From: Astrothelium macrocarpum
Taxonomy: Eukaryota; Ascomycota; Dothideomycetes; Trypetheliales; Trypetheliaceae
DNA: 64,000 nt
NCBI GenBank assembly: GCA_021030915.1
Contig: JAGEMR010000003.1
Coordinates: 558,001 to 622,000 of the forward strand
Direction of reading: 5' to 3'
The notes beneath the pieces are model-generated. The model worked only from the letters and a program-made list of their open reading frames with translations. It searched no databases and was not told the origin of the DNA. Every line of letters begins with the position of its first letter. Position 1 is the first letter of the stretch. Made by a program: the position numbers and the translations under genes. Below, piece after piece: positions 44,588-56,200 of this stretch.

Positions 44588-47500
44588 ATGGCCGCTTCTC
44601 CCAGCCATGCATCGCCGACACGTTTGCCCAATGGCGAATGTAGCTATCGGGATCTAGGCTTGGGGACTGTCGCGCTGACATGTGGATGCAACCGCTTTTG
44701 GGTCGACGAGTCGCGTCGGACACTGTTTGTAAAGCGAGCAGGACAAGACACAGACGATGTCAGACATTCGCCGTGGTGCATCTGTGGACACCATGCCTGC
44801 TTTCATAAGGATCGGAAAAGCTTGACAGGCACATTTGCGTCAGAAGACACGTTCAAGACGCCTCCTGGACAGATCCATCTATCACCTGAGGATAGCCAAG
44901 CTGTCTACGTTCAGTATGTTCGACCGACACAGGATGGGAGGATGCAGCTTGTGCTTGGATCGCCAACAGCAACGACACCAAAGAAGTCAAGAATGGCCGC
45001 TCCTGAAGTTCAAAGACCTAGTAGTGGGACTGTCGTTCAGGACTCGCCCCTTGAGCGGAGAATGTCACAGCAGCCTGGTCGAGCCTCGCAATCGGCACAA
45101 GCATCGAGAAACACTGTGACAACTCAGATGCTCTCGAATGTACCGCAGACTCGCCTCTTTGCTTCACCTCGCCTACCAGCGATCCAGAGACTTGAGGGCA
45201 GCCGGCCTTCTTCTGCTGGTAGTCCACGTTCACGTGCAATGTCCTCGCAGGATCGCCGGATGGAATTCTCTCTTGATGGACAGAAGCAAAGCAATGCTGG
45301 ACTCGGGCTGAACTTTGCATTGCCTGCAGTTGCACCTTCTTTACCCTCGACAACGAACTCTGCTCACGGCGGGGACTTGCCGGACTGGGCTCGTTTACTC
45401 CAAGAGTTCAACGAGAAGCCGTCGTCAACTTCGACATCGACCACAGGGGAAGCGCAGCGTATCAGTCCAAACAATGCTTTGTTGCAACGTATATCACAAC
45501 AAAGACTTCAACAGGGAGGCTCGCTCTTACCGCCAGTGAGCACCGGTTACACTTTTGCACACGATAGAGTTCCCGAAGAGCAGAGCGCTACAGAGATAGC
45601 GACGCCGAGCCACCGAGGCACACCGGATCTGCGAGCCTTTGAAAACACACTCAACGAAGTAACAGAGAATGTTGAGCGTCAAAGTGGTACAGCGGCTGTT
45701 GGACCTGCAAGTGCTCAAAGGATCTCCCCTTCCAATGCTGTTGCTGCCAGTCTGCAACGTTTGCTCCCCCATCTCAGTGCGATTCGTGATTACATGGTTT
45801 CCATGCCGCATGAGAGCTTCCGACAGCGTCTTGATGCTTTGGAAAACATGTCCTTTAATCAAGCTTCCGTCGAAAACTTGCAAGTTAAGAATGTCAGCAT
45901 GGAGGATCACATCATTGAGATGCGGCAAATTTTGGAGCAACATACGAACGAGTTTACAAACCTGCAGACACAAGGGAGTAGTAAACGTCGTAGACATCAT
46001 TCGGTCAACAATGAAGCGATAAACACATCCTTCGCCAGTACCAGCTCTGGACAATCCTCCACTTCGTCTGCGCTCATTGCTGCAGCGATCGAACGACAAG
46101 AAACAGATGCCAGAATCAAAGATGTAGAGGAACGTGTCAGCCAATTGGAAAGTACAGCTTTGCCTTCCTTTGCTCACCCCTTGGAGATTGAAGTGGTCTT
46201 TCTGCCTTGGGGCAAACACTTGAAAGGAATCTGGTTTTCTCCGGATAATGCGCCAGATCATGCCTCTGCCTTTACCACACAAGAGTCGGAGGAGTGGACA
46301 CAAGCCATCAATTCAAGCCAGATGGGCCAATCCTTGCACCAGTCTCGGCACAGCGGCTGGAGCAGTGACGACATTCATGATTGGGCCGATTCAACAGATG
46401 AATGGCTATGTCCAAGAGCCTGTGCAGCAAAAGGTATTGTCTATCAGCGATTGCGTAGCCGAGGGTTCGTTAGGAATATCGAGCTTCGAAGGAGTGGAGC
46501 TAGAGAATTTCAGTCTGCTCTGAAGAATGCCTTTATTGACTTGTCACAACATTTCCCACTCATTGGGACAGATGAGATGAGCCAACCGCTTCGAGATACA
46601 TCTTCTTCGACTTCGTTCATAGGTCTTCGGAGGCCGTTTATTCCTTTGCGCAAGATTCACAAATCTTCTAGGCTTCGCTTTCTGAGCACTTCTGAAATGC
46701 TTACCCCAGCCATCTGGACTGCGGATTTTCTGCTGTCTAGTGTGATTATGCGGGCGCAAGGTGGACAGAAAAGACTCTTCATCACCAATGCAGATGCATA
46801 CCTTCAACATAGAGATGTTGATGGTTCTGGTTGGACTTGGCAAAAGTTGAGAGAGCTTCCAAGGATTGCATCGCCGGAGACTCAGCCTGAGGTTGGTGTT
46901 GGGGAAGCAGATGCCAAGGAAGCCTGCTGGAATTATCATTCGAACTATGACCCACCCCGCAGCACCTCGACTTCCTTTTCTTCTCTTGTCAGTACCCGTG
47001 CATCGAGAGTCAGTGTTCATGGGACCCCTTCAGCAACGACCCAACAGCCTTCTCAAGCGTCATCCAATCAGCAACGACGTGGGCAGTTGCCGAGTGAATT
47101 GGAGTTGATCAAAGCTGGTATGATTCAACAGGGTAACTACAGGTACCCTCCAATCACACCGCTGACTGACATTTCTCCTCGCCATCGCCGGACTGCATCA
47201 GCTCCTGTTTCTGAACAATCGCCAGCTCTTATTGCACTGACTCCAATGACCAACAAACGCCGCATCATCTCTTTTGATACTATGCCGCATCCAAGACAAG
47301 GGCTACAGCTTTCTCGAAGAACTTCTGCTCTCTCAGTCCAATCAGGTTCTTCGTTCAAACGCCGGAGGATCAGCCAATCTCCAGAAGTGGAACGCAGTGC
47401 GGTCATGGCAGCACAGGGTTTTACTCCTCGACGATCAAAAGAACCTCCCAGCCCGTTCTATCCGGCTTCTTCTCAGGGAGGCAACCCCTCTAGGAGCCAA

Positions 47501-47902
47501 GGACCGGTAGGCGACCAGGCTACAGTCGGACAGTCCATGTTAAGAGCCAGTTGGGACGCGCCTGCAGCGTATGCCACACCGTATTCTGGAGGCCAGATGA
47601 TGCGAGATGAAACCACAAACACTGGAGAAGCCGGAACAGAAATTGAAAGTGCCATACTCGGGGACCACGAAGAAGTCTGGGAAGGAGTGACAGAGGCAGA
47701 CGGACAGAATCGCCATGCTTTTGGTGTGAAGGTACCAGATCACGTGGAGACAATTGAACTATTGAGTGAGAATCCGGATACTGGAAATTTTGATTTTGAA
47801 GACGACGGCGATGGCGAAGACAGAGGTGATGACGAAGAAGAAGACGATATTGGAAGTAGCTCAAAAGATGCAGTGTTTGACGGGCGCCAATTTGGATATT
47901 GA
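44588..47902 (+). CDS. Orphan 1104-residue protein with N-terminal Cys/His cluster
   Basis: This is a single long exon; the first ATG has a good context (GCCCATGGCC). I recognise no named family. A compact N-terminal domain holds Cys18, Cys32, Cys34, Cys64, Cys66, His68/69, Cys71 and His73 (CGC, then CICGHHACFH), a spacing that suggests a zinc site. A coiled-coil-like helix lies at about 391-461. A folded-looking block at about 531-658 includes EIEVVFLPWGKHLKGIWFS, WLCPRACAAKGIVYQRL and RGFVRNIELRRSGAREF. The rest is low-complexity Ser/Gln/Pro with basic patches and a strongly acidic tail (about 1075-1095). There is no signal peptide or membrane segment. The acidic tail, basic patches and probable zinc site suggest a nuclear protein, by inference only. 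One uninterrupted frame of this length is strong evidence of a real gene. Confidence 0.8.
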   Translation: MAASPSHASPTRLPNGECSYRDLGLGTVALTCGCNRFWVDESRRTLFVKRAGQDTDDVRHSPWCICGHHACFHKDRKSLTGTFASEDTFKTPPGQIHLSPEDSQAVYVQYVRPTQDGRMQLVLGSPTATTPKKSRMAAPEVQRPSSGTVVQDSPLERRMSQQPGRASQSAQASRNTVTTQMLSNVPQTRLFASPRLPAIQRLEGSRPSSAGSPRSRAMSSQDRRMEFSLDGQKQSNAGLGLNFALPAVAPSLPSTTNSAHGGDLPDWARLLQEFNEKPSSTSTSTTGEAQRISPNNALLQRISQQRLQQGGSLLPPVSTGYTFAHDRVPEEQSATEIATPSHRGTPDLRAFENTLNEVTENVERQSGTAAVGPASAQRISPSNAVAASLQRLLPHLSAIRDYMVSMPHESFRQRLDALENMSFNQASVENLQVKNVSMEDHIIEMRQILEQHTNEFTNLQTQGSSKRRRHHSVNNEAINTSFASTSSGQSSTSSALIAAAIERQETDARIKDVEERVSQLESTALPSFAHPLEIEVVFLPWGKHLKGIWFSPDNAPDHASAFTTQESEEWTQAINSSQMGQSLHQSRHSGWSSDDIHDWADSTDEWLCPRACAAKGIVYQRLRSRGFVRNIELRRSGAREFQSALKNAFIDLSQHFPLIGTDEMSQPLRDTSSSTSFIGLRRPFIPLRKIHKSSRLRFLSTSEMLTPAIWTADFLLSSVIMRAQGGQKRLFITNADAYLQHRDVDGSGWTWQKLRELPRIASPETQPEVGVGEADAKEACWNYHSNYDPPRSTSTSFSSLVSTRASRVSVHGTPSATTQQPSQASSNQQRRGQLPSELELIKAGMIQQGNYRYPPITPLTDISPRHRRTASAPVSEQSPALIALTPMTNKRRIISFDTMPHPRQGLQLSRRTSALSVQSGSSFKRRRISQSPEVERSAVMAAQGFTPRRSKEPPSPFYPASSQGGNPSRSQGPVGDQATVGQSMLRASWDAPAAYATPYSGGQMMRDETTNTGEAGTEIESAILGDHEEVWEGVTEADGQNRHAFGVKVPDHVETIELLSENPDTGNFDFEDDGDGEDRGDDEEEDDIGSSSKDAVFDGRQFGY

Positions 47903-48481
47903 CGTTGCCCTCCACTCTATAGAAAATTCAAAAAAGAGATAAAAGTGCTGGCGTTATGATTGGGCGGACATCTCAAAAGAATGTAGCATCATTTGTATTT
48001 CTTTGGATGTTTTTTTCCGCATCTTCTCGGCTCTATCCAATGGCCAGGGCAGTATTTAAGCAGGTGGGGGGGAAATTGTAGACTCAGCTAGATAATCTTG
48101 CATGAATAGATGAAATGTCATGGAGCTGCCAGCGAGGTGTCCTACAGAAAAAGCCCATGAGGTCTAATTTGAAGGTGTGCGCATTATTGAGCCCTGTTCA
48201 GAGTTAGTTCAGAGTTGAGATAATGTCTTATCGGCGGAGGAAGGGGTCATGGCATTTTGACACCTGTACCTTTTTTTGACAAAACAGCTGCATCCTACAC
48301 GACCGCTGATCCACACCACCTCCATCCACATTTTTCTCAGACAGCCGTATTCCCAAATGTCTCCGCGATCCGCTCCTTGAGCTTCAGCACCCTCGTTTTT
48401 GCCCTTCGGTGCCTCGAGTTTTCACAACATTCTTTTCTCTGCCTTCACAGTGTTTTGCCGAGCGCTTGGAGCTTCGCCAAG
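47903..48481. other. intergenic before SCJ1
   Basis: This is the 3' flank of the orphan gene and the SCJ1 promoter and leader. The last 150 bases are pyrimidine-rich. I see nothing else. Confidence 0.5.
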
Positions 48482-49891
48482 ATGATGATACTGCGGCTTC
48501 TTTTATTCTTTGTATTTGCGCTCTTCTCTCTCGCTGCAGAGGATTTCTACAAAGTAAGAACAGCTCCAATTTATCCAAGACTACGTCAAATCCTACGCTC
48601 TACCAGCCCTACAATTCCAGTACCCTCAGCTCACCAATGGCACAGATCCTCGGCGTAGACAGAGATGCAGACGAACGCGAACTCAAACGCGCCTACCGAA
48701 GACTAAGCAAGAAATACCACCCCGACAAAAACCCGTACGCAGCTTTCCCCCCTCCCTTCTCCCCCTCATCCCCTCTCCCAAACTAACCTCCCCTCCTCTT
48801 CCCCCAGCGGCGACGACACCGCCAAACAAACCTTCGTCTCCATCGCCGAAGCCTACGAAACCCTCTCCGACGCCACCCTCCGCCAAATCTACAACCAATA
48901 CGGCTACGACGGCGTGCAACAACACAAACAAGGCGGCGGCCGCTCCAACCAAGGCGCGCACGACCCCTTCGACCTCTTCTCGCGCTTCTTCGGCGGCTCG
49001 GGGCACTTCTCCTCCTCGCACTCGCCCGGGGTGCGGCGCGGCCCCGGAATGGAAGTGACGGTGCACGTGCCCCTGCGCGCGTTTTACACGGGGCTCGACA
49101 CGGAGTTCAGCGTGGAGAAGCAGATGGTATGCGAGGAGTGCGAGGGGTCGGGCAGCGCGGACGGCCCCGCGGGCGTCGAGACGTGCGGCGTGTGTGGCGG
49201 GCGCGGGCAGACGGTGCAGCGGCACCAGCTCGCGCCGGGCATCTTCCAGCAGGTGCAGAGCCCGTGTGATGCGTGTGGCGGGCGCGGCAAGCATGTGCCG
49301 CGGAAGTGTCCGGTGTGTGGTGGCGCGCGCGTGGTGAGGCGGGTCGAGAGCCATGGGTTGAGTGTGGAGAGGGGCATGCCTGTGGGTGCGCGGGTGAGCT
49401 ATGAGAGTGAGGCCGATGAGAGCCCGGATTGGGAGGCGGGGGATTTGGTGGTGACGCTGCAGGAGGATGGGCCGAGGGTGGCGGGTGGGGAGGAGGAGAG
49501 GAGTGATGGGGTGTTTTTTAGGAGGAAGAGGGATGATTTGTGGTGGAGGGAGGTGTTGAGTTTGCGGGAGGCGTGGATGGGTGATTGGTCGAGGAATCTG
49601 ACGCATTTGGATGGGCATGTGGTGAGGTTGGGGAGGAAGAGGGGAGAGGTGGTGCAGCCGGGGCAGATGGATGTGGTGAGTGGAGAAGGGATGCCGGTGT
49701 GGGAGTGGTCGGGCGAGGGGCCGGAGTATGGGAAGTTGTATGTGGAGTATGTGGTGGTTTTACCGGATCAGATGGAGAGTGGCATGGAAAAGGAGTTTTG
49801 GGCACTCTGGGAGAAGTATCGGAAAAAGAATAAGATTAATCTCATGGAGGATATTGGCAGACCTCTGCCCAAGGGTCATGATGAGCTTTGA
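48482..49891 (+). CDS. SCJ1: ER lumenal Hsp40 co-chaperone Scj1
   Basis: Three exons (48482-48553, 48646-48734, 48808-49891) join in frame to 414 residues. Exon 1 encodes exactly the signal peptide and the first J-domain residues (AEDFYK). The J domain (about 20-90) has HPD at 49-51. A Gly/Phe-rich linker follows, then four zinc-binding repeats (CEECEGSG, CGVCGGRG, CDACGGRG and CPVCGGAR), then the C-terminal substrate-binding domain. The last residues are KGHDEL: HDEL is the fungal ER-retrieval signal, so the protein is lumenal. It works with the BiP-type Hsp70 Kar2 in folding and degradation of secretory proteins. Exon 3 and intron 2 lie in the steepest GC island of the window: one 60-base row has 34 C and 4 G (48721-48780), another 35 G and 6 C (49441-49500). 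Confidence 0.95.
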
Positions 49892-50370
49892 TAGATGGGA
49901 CCTGTACTATCTTTGTACTTTTGATACCAGAATAGATTTGGGTTTGGGCATTGCTCTGCAGTAATTGCATCAGCATCTACGTGTAGTAGCTTCTGTTGCT
50001 GCTGTCAAATGGATTCTTGTTCACACTAAGCTGCAAAAATGGGATCGAAGACTTTCATATCACAAGAAAGCTCGCATTAATCCAGCGTCCAGTAGACTTG
50101 AACAGGCAATGAATCGAATGCAGTAAAGACCAGATTTGCGAAAACGGTAGCCCAGGGTAATAGTCACTTTCACATCCACGAGGGCCTGATTTGGTTTCAA
50201 GCATAGTGATTCGTCTCGACTCGTCTCTAAGAGCAGTCGTCTCATTAGGTTTGGTTATTTGATGTTCAGTATGCATTGAAGAGGGTCGAGGTAATGTGAT
50301 CGTACAGCACTTCGCTCATGTTGAACATTGGGTACATAGGTATCTGCATGAAATGCCGAGATGCTTTTCG
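49892..50370. other. intergenic, SCJ1 to cytochrome b5 gene (3' ends facing)
   Basis: These are convergent 3' flanks. I see no gene or repeat. Confidence 0.5.
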
Positions 50371-50704
50371 TCATAACTTGGCTTCCTCCTTCAATGAGCC
50401 AATCTTTAGGCGATCTTGGTATTTCTTCAATACGCTCTCGTTATGATACTGTAAAATGAACTCAGATTAGCAAGCCATCCCGGTCTTGTATAAGTTCAAA
50501 AATTTCTTAGCTGATATTGTTCCTTACCTTCCAGAATTGCTTGCTCGCGTCTTTCCCACCTACTCTCTTTAAAATCTTGGCTCCTCCAGGATGCTCATCC
50601 ACGAAGCCACCCATCTCATAGACATTGCTGTCAATGATTATGTAGAGACCCTTTTCTACCGTGTTGTGCTCTTTGACTTCGCTGGCAGGTATTTGCTTCG
50701 ACAT
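50371..50704 (-). CDS. Small soluble cytochrome b5
   Basis: Two exons (50704-50528, 50448-50371; GTAAGG donor, TTACAG acceptor) join in frame to 84 residues. It is a bare cytochrome b5 haem domain: the first haem ligand lies in EHPGG (His38), and the second His is in YHNES just after the intron. The start MSKQIPASEVKEHN is a normal family N terminus. There is no membrane tail, signal peptide or fused oxidoreductase domain, unlike the usual ER form of about 130 residues with a C-terminal anchor. So it is probably cytosolic or mitochondrial and could donate electrons to a soluble partner; that is inference. It is too short to stand out by length, but the intron and both His ligands make it firm. 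Confidence 0.88.
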
Positions 50705-51730
50705 TTTTGCGAAGGGAAATTGGGATGACTGGCTCGGAGAATGCGCACGGAGGATGCGAAAGGGTGTGACTTGTGCGCACCTGTTGGAATTGTTGGATCG
50801 GGAACGAGTTTGAGGCTTCCGGTCTAGGAGGAGGAAGAGGAAAAGAATAGAGATGGTTTCAAGTCAAGACGTGGTCGCGAGTCGTCCTTCTTGGTACGTA
50901 GCCATAGCCGGATTAGTATGGCGAATTCCCCAGACGGTCATCCAGGAACCGAGGTCTATCGCTGGTCATCAGGAATGCAATGATTGGCTTAACCTCATCT
51001 CCTCGGCTTTGAACTGAATGGGAAATTTCGCCGGTAAGGCACCTTAGGGTTCCGCTTATCTTATCATCTGGCATCATCCAAATCCCATCTCGATCTTTAT
51101 ATTCAGCTGTGTCATCCTGAATTTCACTAGGATTCAGATCCTGAACGACAAGTCAGTCGATGTGGTTTGGCCTTCGCAACTGGCACCCTTTGCGTCTCTG
51201 ACCGATGAATCATGCCACTTTATCCCGCCGCTGTTTCATACCTTGCCGTAAGAGCCGTCAGATCCTCAGGAGCGTAATGCTGTACAGGAGTCTAACAGAG
51301 AGAAGAGCCAGTGGAATCACATTTTCTATTCAGCTGACTAGAGCTCTGTGTAATGTTCGATCCTTTTTTCATTTGCCTGAGACTGCTCAAGACTGCTCAA
51401 GACTTCAGCAGCTGAAGGACATGGATAGTGACAATAAAGAAACCCATTTTGTGTTTTGAAGAGCGCCACCTGTGCTATCGTAACCGGCGTAGCCATTTCC
51501 ATCGAAAGTCGTAACCGCTATGTAGGCCCGAAGAAAGAAAGAGCAAAAAAACTCGCTAGCCAGCCAATCGAGAGCAGCTCTCGAAGTCCATCCATGATGC
51601 TACGCCCATTCCTTGCAAATGCTAACAATGTCAAAGAAAAAAGTAAAATGAGATACAAGAATGGCATTTGAAGAAAAACCAATGAACCACGTTGCTGTCC
51701 TTGTCAGGAAAGATGGCAGCGTATTGACGC
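50705..51730. other. 1-kb intergenic stretch
   Basis: This holds the cytochrome b5 promoter and the 3' flank of the WOPR gene. A small tandem repeat (GACTGCTCAA, twice) is at about 51382-51401. I see no gene. Confidence 0.5.
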
Positions 51731-53227
51731 TCAAGACCTCATCATAGCCCGGTCCAAGACCCTCAAGGCGCGCTTGTCTTCCCCAAATCCAACCACATCG
51801 TTTGAACCTGAAGCATTCCGTTGACTACCGGGACTTCTACTCCCAGCACGACTGGCACTACCCTCGCTTTTGGCGTCTGAAGCCTCTGCAGTAGAACCGT
51901 TGATAAGAGAATGTATGCTGGGAATCTTGGACGAATGTCCATTTGCTCCGTCTCCCTCTGGTCCACCCTGGGATGATCCTGTAGGTGCTGTGTCCCCTTT
52001 CTCTCCCTTACCGGGTGAATTTTGGTTAGGTGATAGTTTGTCCAGTGCGCTCTCTTGCTCCCGCGGAGGCGATGATCGTGTTTGAGGATTTGACGTTGGA
52101 GGTACTGCTATCTGATTGTAGCTAGATGCATGTGAGGAAACTGGTCGTGGAGATTCCTGGCTTTGTACTTGCTGCTGTCGGTGAACAACCTCCAGGGCTT
52201 GCGGGACGCGTGGTGATTGGTTGAGCATGTATGGAGGTCCTCCTGGGGGCATTCCGGGTGGCGGAAGACCGTTTTGCACTTGAGGAGGGGGAGGAGGAAG
52301 GCCAGTATGAGCTAAAGGAGGGGGTGCGCGATCAAAGGCTGTGGGAGCTGAGGACATGTGTGGACTTGAAGCAGAGTATGCAGGATAGCTATATTGCAAG
52401 GGAGACGGATGGCCAGGTGAGGCGTGCATGTACATTATTGGGGTGCCATGTTGTTGATACGGGCTGTAATGTTGAGATTGAGGCGGAGTAGAGATTGGAG
52501 TTGGAGGCGGCCAAGTATATCCTGGAGCTGGACCATATGCAGCGTGAGGTGAAGGGTGACCTGTATGAGTGCCATTTGGTCGATTGTAGGGAGAAGCGGC
52601 GGTTGGCATTTGCTGCGGTGATGGAGTATATGGAGAGCTCGCCATGGGTGCGCGGGTAACTGGAGGAATGTTTTGTTCCATCACTGTCGATTCTGGGTAC
52701 ATGCCTTTTGGTGGCCGGATTTTGTTCAAGTGGGCATCCTGTGTGGGTTGCTTCAGGTCCTGAGCTTCGGGATGGGACCTTGCAAAGTAGCTTATGAGAT
52801 GAAGATGTTGACCATTCTGAGTCGTTATGCTAAAAGACTGCTTCATGAGTCCATCAGGTTTGTACCGGTAGCCATCAGGTCCATCGTCTGCCATGTCCGC
52901 ATCTGATCCAGTATCCTTTGCGCCGTCCTTGGAGTTTCCCCTCTTTTGCGACGAAGGGAAGCCGCCTCCTCTCTTGCCCTCCATCTCACGGTATGTCAAG
53001 AAGCTCCCCGACACTCTGCTTGCACTCCACGACTTGCCATCGGTCCACCGCCGCATTCCCGCCTCTCGCTCATCCCACACAAACACGGATCCCGATCGAA
53101 TCGACTGTCTCTCTTTTTCTGATAGACGCCGCTGGACGCGGGGAAGCAAACCTTGTCGGCATGCCTCGAACAGAATGATTGCATCCGCCGGGGTCCGCAC
53201 ATTGCCGTGGTAAGTTTCCATCTCCAT
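51731..53227 (-). CDS. WOPR-domain regulator, Gti1/Pac2 family (Pac2-like)
   Basis: This is a single exon of 498 residues from the ATG at 53227 (MEMETYHGNV); an ATG at 53221 is equally good, and ATGs at 53332 and 53314 would add an unrelated leader. The bipartite WOPR DNA-binding domain is complete. WOPRa (about 5-90) has ILFEACRQGLLPRVQRRLSE, GSVFVWDEREAGMRRWTDG and SWSASRVSGSFLTYREM. WOPRb (about 122-175) has LMKQSFSITTQNGQHLHLISY. The remaining 320 residues are Pro/Ser/Gln/Tyr-rich and probably disordered. The VWDEREAGMRRWTDGKSW form points to the Pac2 branch rather than the Wor1/Ryp1/Sge1 branch, which usually reads IYEE..SGIKRWTDG; this is from memory of the families. Members control sexual development, dimorphism and effector expression. 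The gap upstream is about 3.8 kb, which could hold a large regulatory region. Confidence 0.9.
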   Translation of the reverse strand: MEMETYHGNVRTPADAIILFEACRQGLLPRVQRRLSEKERQSIRSGSVFVWDEREAGMRRWTDGKSWSASRVSGSFLTYREMEGKRGGGFPSSQKRGNSKDGAKDTGSDADMADDGPDGYRYKPDGLMKQSFSITTQNGQHLHLISYFARSHPEAQDLKQPTQDAHLNKIRPPKGMYPESTVMEQNIPPVTRAPMASSPYTPSPQQMPTAASPYNRPNGTHTGHPSPHAAYGPAPGYTWPPPTPISTPPQSQHYSPYQQHGTPIMYMHASPGHPSPLQYSYPAYSASSPHMSSAPTAFDRAPPPLAHTGLPPPPPQVQNGLPPPGMPPGGPPYMLNQSPRVPQALEVVHRQQQVQSQESPRPVSSHASSYNQIAVPPTSNPQTRSSPPREQESALDKLSPNQNSPGKGEKGDTAPTGSSQGGPEGDGANGHSSKIPSIHSLINGSTAEASDAKSEGSASRAGSRSPGSQRNASGSNDVVGFGEDKRALRVLDRAMMRS

Positions 53228-56200
53228 GTTGTTTGTCAGTCTCGAAGGAGGACCCCAGCGCACACTGGATTCTCCTCCGAGAGAGGGTACCTGGACAGGA
53301 CGACAAGTCAGCATGGAGGAAGCTTTTGTCATAAAGATCAAATTCTAGATTGTCAAAGTACCTTGGTAGAACGAGGAACAAGTCCTAGCTACCAAAGCTT
53401 CAGAGCCCCATTGCGGGGTGAGCGCTCAATTAATGAGCATTTGACGGACAATAGCCTCACCTCGAAATGGCCTCAAACCCCCCGAGACAGCTCGACACAC
53501 GAGCACGTCCTAACTGATCCACCAACGCCCAGGCAGTAGTCGGCGCCAACGTCCGTTGTGGTCAATGTGCGTCTCAAGTAGATCGGCGGACTTCAAATGC
53601 CTCAAAGGCCCGTGACTGCTCGGTAGGATTTGGCGAGACGGACGAGCTTCAACACTGTTCGAGTCGCAGATTCGAGAGGCAAGCAGGGGGCGCGATTTCT
53701 GGGGCAGCGTAGCGCGCAAACAACGCAACAATTAAGCAATACGAATTAGCAGTGTGGAGAGGATAGGGAACGGGGGCGGACAGTCGGGTGGTATAGCAGC
53801 ACCGCAATCCGTCGAAGGTGATGCCATTTCGGATTTTAGGGCGAGGAATGACAGATGCTCGCATTGCCCGCCATGCAATTGATCGGCGGCGGTGTCCGAG
53901 CCACACCTGGACGAACTTTCTGGGGGGCAGCAATATGGGAAAGCTTATTCTTGGGACCGTCAACTCCAGCCGCGCCGCCACGGTCAGGCCGTCATCGCCT
54001 GTGCTCATTGGGCGGGTCGGCTGGTGGATAATTTGCTACCGCAACGAGTGCCACAAACTGACTGCACTCTCTCACCTAGCGGCTTCGTTCACTTGTTCTC
54101 GCCAACACCGGCATGCCCCGGCACGAGCTACACGGCCTTGAACCTTGCTGGCCTCGGAGCGAAGAAGTTGGATTAAGGTCTGATCAAGCCGCCGTCACTA
54201 TCCCTCGCAACCCCGTCGACTCCGCTCCATTCGGCTTGGCTGGCTGCATAGGCAAAGCATGGAACGACAGCCAACAGGGGACTCGGCACAATAACCGCCG
54301 TCATGACTCTCCCATCTAAGCATACGCTATCCACGTAATAAAGCTACGAGGCTACCTCCACCAGCTACTTGGAAAAGGTACAGGATCACTGACCGAATTG
54401 GGAAGGGCCCCATGGCTGTGTCTGCCACCGCTGAATAAGACAAGACCACCTTCTCGACATTGGGGCCATCTTCTTCAGTCAGCCCTACCTATTATGACAC
54501 AAACGGGCCAAGCATCGGCGTGACTAGCCTTTCCTTGATCGAGGCATCTGTACGCGATGGTCATAGCAATGAGGGAGTTTGAGATTGTCCGCTACAGACC
54601 ACTCGAGCCTGTGCTTCATATCTTGCTTCTTGGCTCGTAGCCTTGGCGTCAGTCCGGCGCAAGTCATCGCTGAGCGCCCAGCGAGCGGCGTTCATTGGCT
54701 TTCATTCATTTCTGGCTTCAAACATGCCAGGTCGCAGGTACAAGTCGCTATAGTTCGATATTCAATATTAGGAAAGGGCACGCGACCGGTCAGGTTTGCT
54801 CGGACCGTTGCAATAGTCTTTTTCCCCTGGCTCAGCGGCTTCGTCGGCAAAATAGTGGAACACACAAAGAACAAGCTCGAAATGGACAACACCAGAAAAG
54901 ACTCACCAAAACTGTCCCGCACCCGTGGATGATTATTTACTGTGGGGCTGAGGTGGATTAGACAATTCGGATGAACTGCCACTAGGGGACGGGAACAGAG
55001 GTCACATTTAAGGCCGCGTAAGCTTCAATACTTTCGCTGCTCGCCGATCTAGATGCTGGAGCTGCATTACTCTATCGTTCTCTGGTGGCGTCAAGCGTAC
55101 AGGGGGCTACAAGAAAGGCGACACGGATTGGACTGCCCTTGGCGGATTCTTGGCCCCGTTGACACGGGCGGATGCGGTCCTGCCGAAGTCCAATTTTGAC
55201 GTCTCGTGCCAACTCGCCGATCCTAGTCGCATCAGATTTAAGGTTGATTGCTTTCCAGATAAGCATAATTCCCCGGTTCAACCTACCAAGCCGCATGCGT
55301 CAGCCGTCGACCCAATCGTTTAAGCTTCTCCGCTACGACGGAGCACACCGTTCCAAAACCCAAAAGGGTACTTTGGTCGCTTGGCGGCAGTGCTACAAAG
55401 TCACTTGCACATGCGCAACATGCTTATTTTGTGCTACATCCAAAAGCCAGTGCCTTGCTTTTGCAGTGCAGCAAGCAAGCAAACCGAGGTTTGCTTCGAA
55501 TGTCCGAGGTACATATGGGCTAAGCCTTATAGTGCCTGCAAGGCGTGGGGGGCCTCTCTAGCGAGGCCAAAAGCTGCAATCCACTTTTTGCTTTGTCGGC
55601 GTGTTGGACAGCCTTGACAGCTCTTGGGATTGTGCACTGGGTCTCGCCATATCAGTCTGAATCATGCAATTGCTGCCTTTGCTTGACATAAGCTCGCAAG
55701 GCCACCAGTATCAAGTTCAACGGTCAAGGACCCCTTCCAACGTCCGGCGTGATTGGTGTATAGGAAAACCCTGACATGAAGTAAGCGTACATCCCTTGCA
55801 CCTGAGAAGATGATGTGGTTTTTAGCAACGCTTTTGAGTATTACATTTCACCGACCATGCAAGTCTAAGCGGTTTTGTGGCTGGGAGAAGTACGGCTTGC
55901 AGCTTTCGGCCCAGCTGACGTGCATAGGAATACGTTGACTTGTAGGCAGACTAGGTAAGTAGGCATCAAAGGATCCTTCTCACAACATCACCAACAGGTC
56001 ATTCCGAACCCGTGGACGGACTAGAAAAACTGGAAGATAAGTGATCCGTAGAGCTACCCGGTCAATTTCACCCATGCCGGACGCCTTAGAGCCCCTGAGG
56101 CCTGACGAGGGTTTTACTGGCTACTGGTGCATCTCCTATGCAATCATGGCCTCATTCGCAAGGCCAGTCATGCGTCTCTCGATACGAATCTCATAATCCA

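Noticed and set aside
48683..49618. - strand open frame of 311 codons opposite SCJ1
   Set aside because: It is antisense of a firmly identified J-protein in the most skewed GC island.
53228..53341. Longer N terminus for the WOPR protein
   Set aside because: The added residues are unlike the family, where METY-type starts precede the WOPR domain directly.
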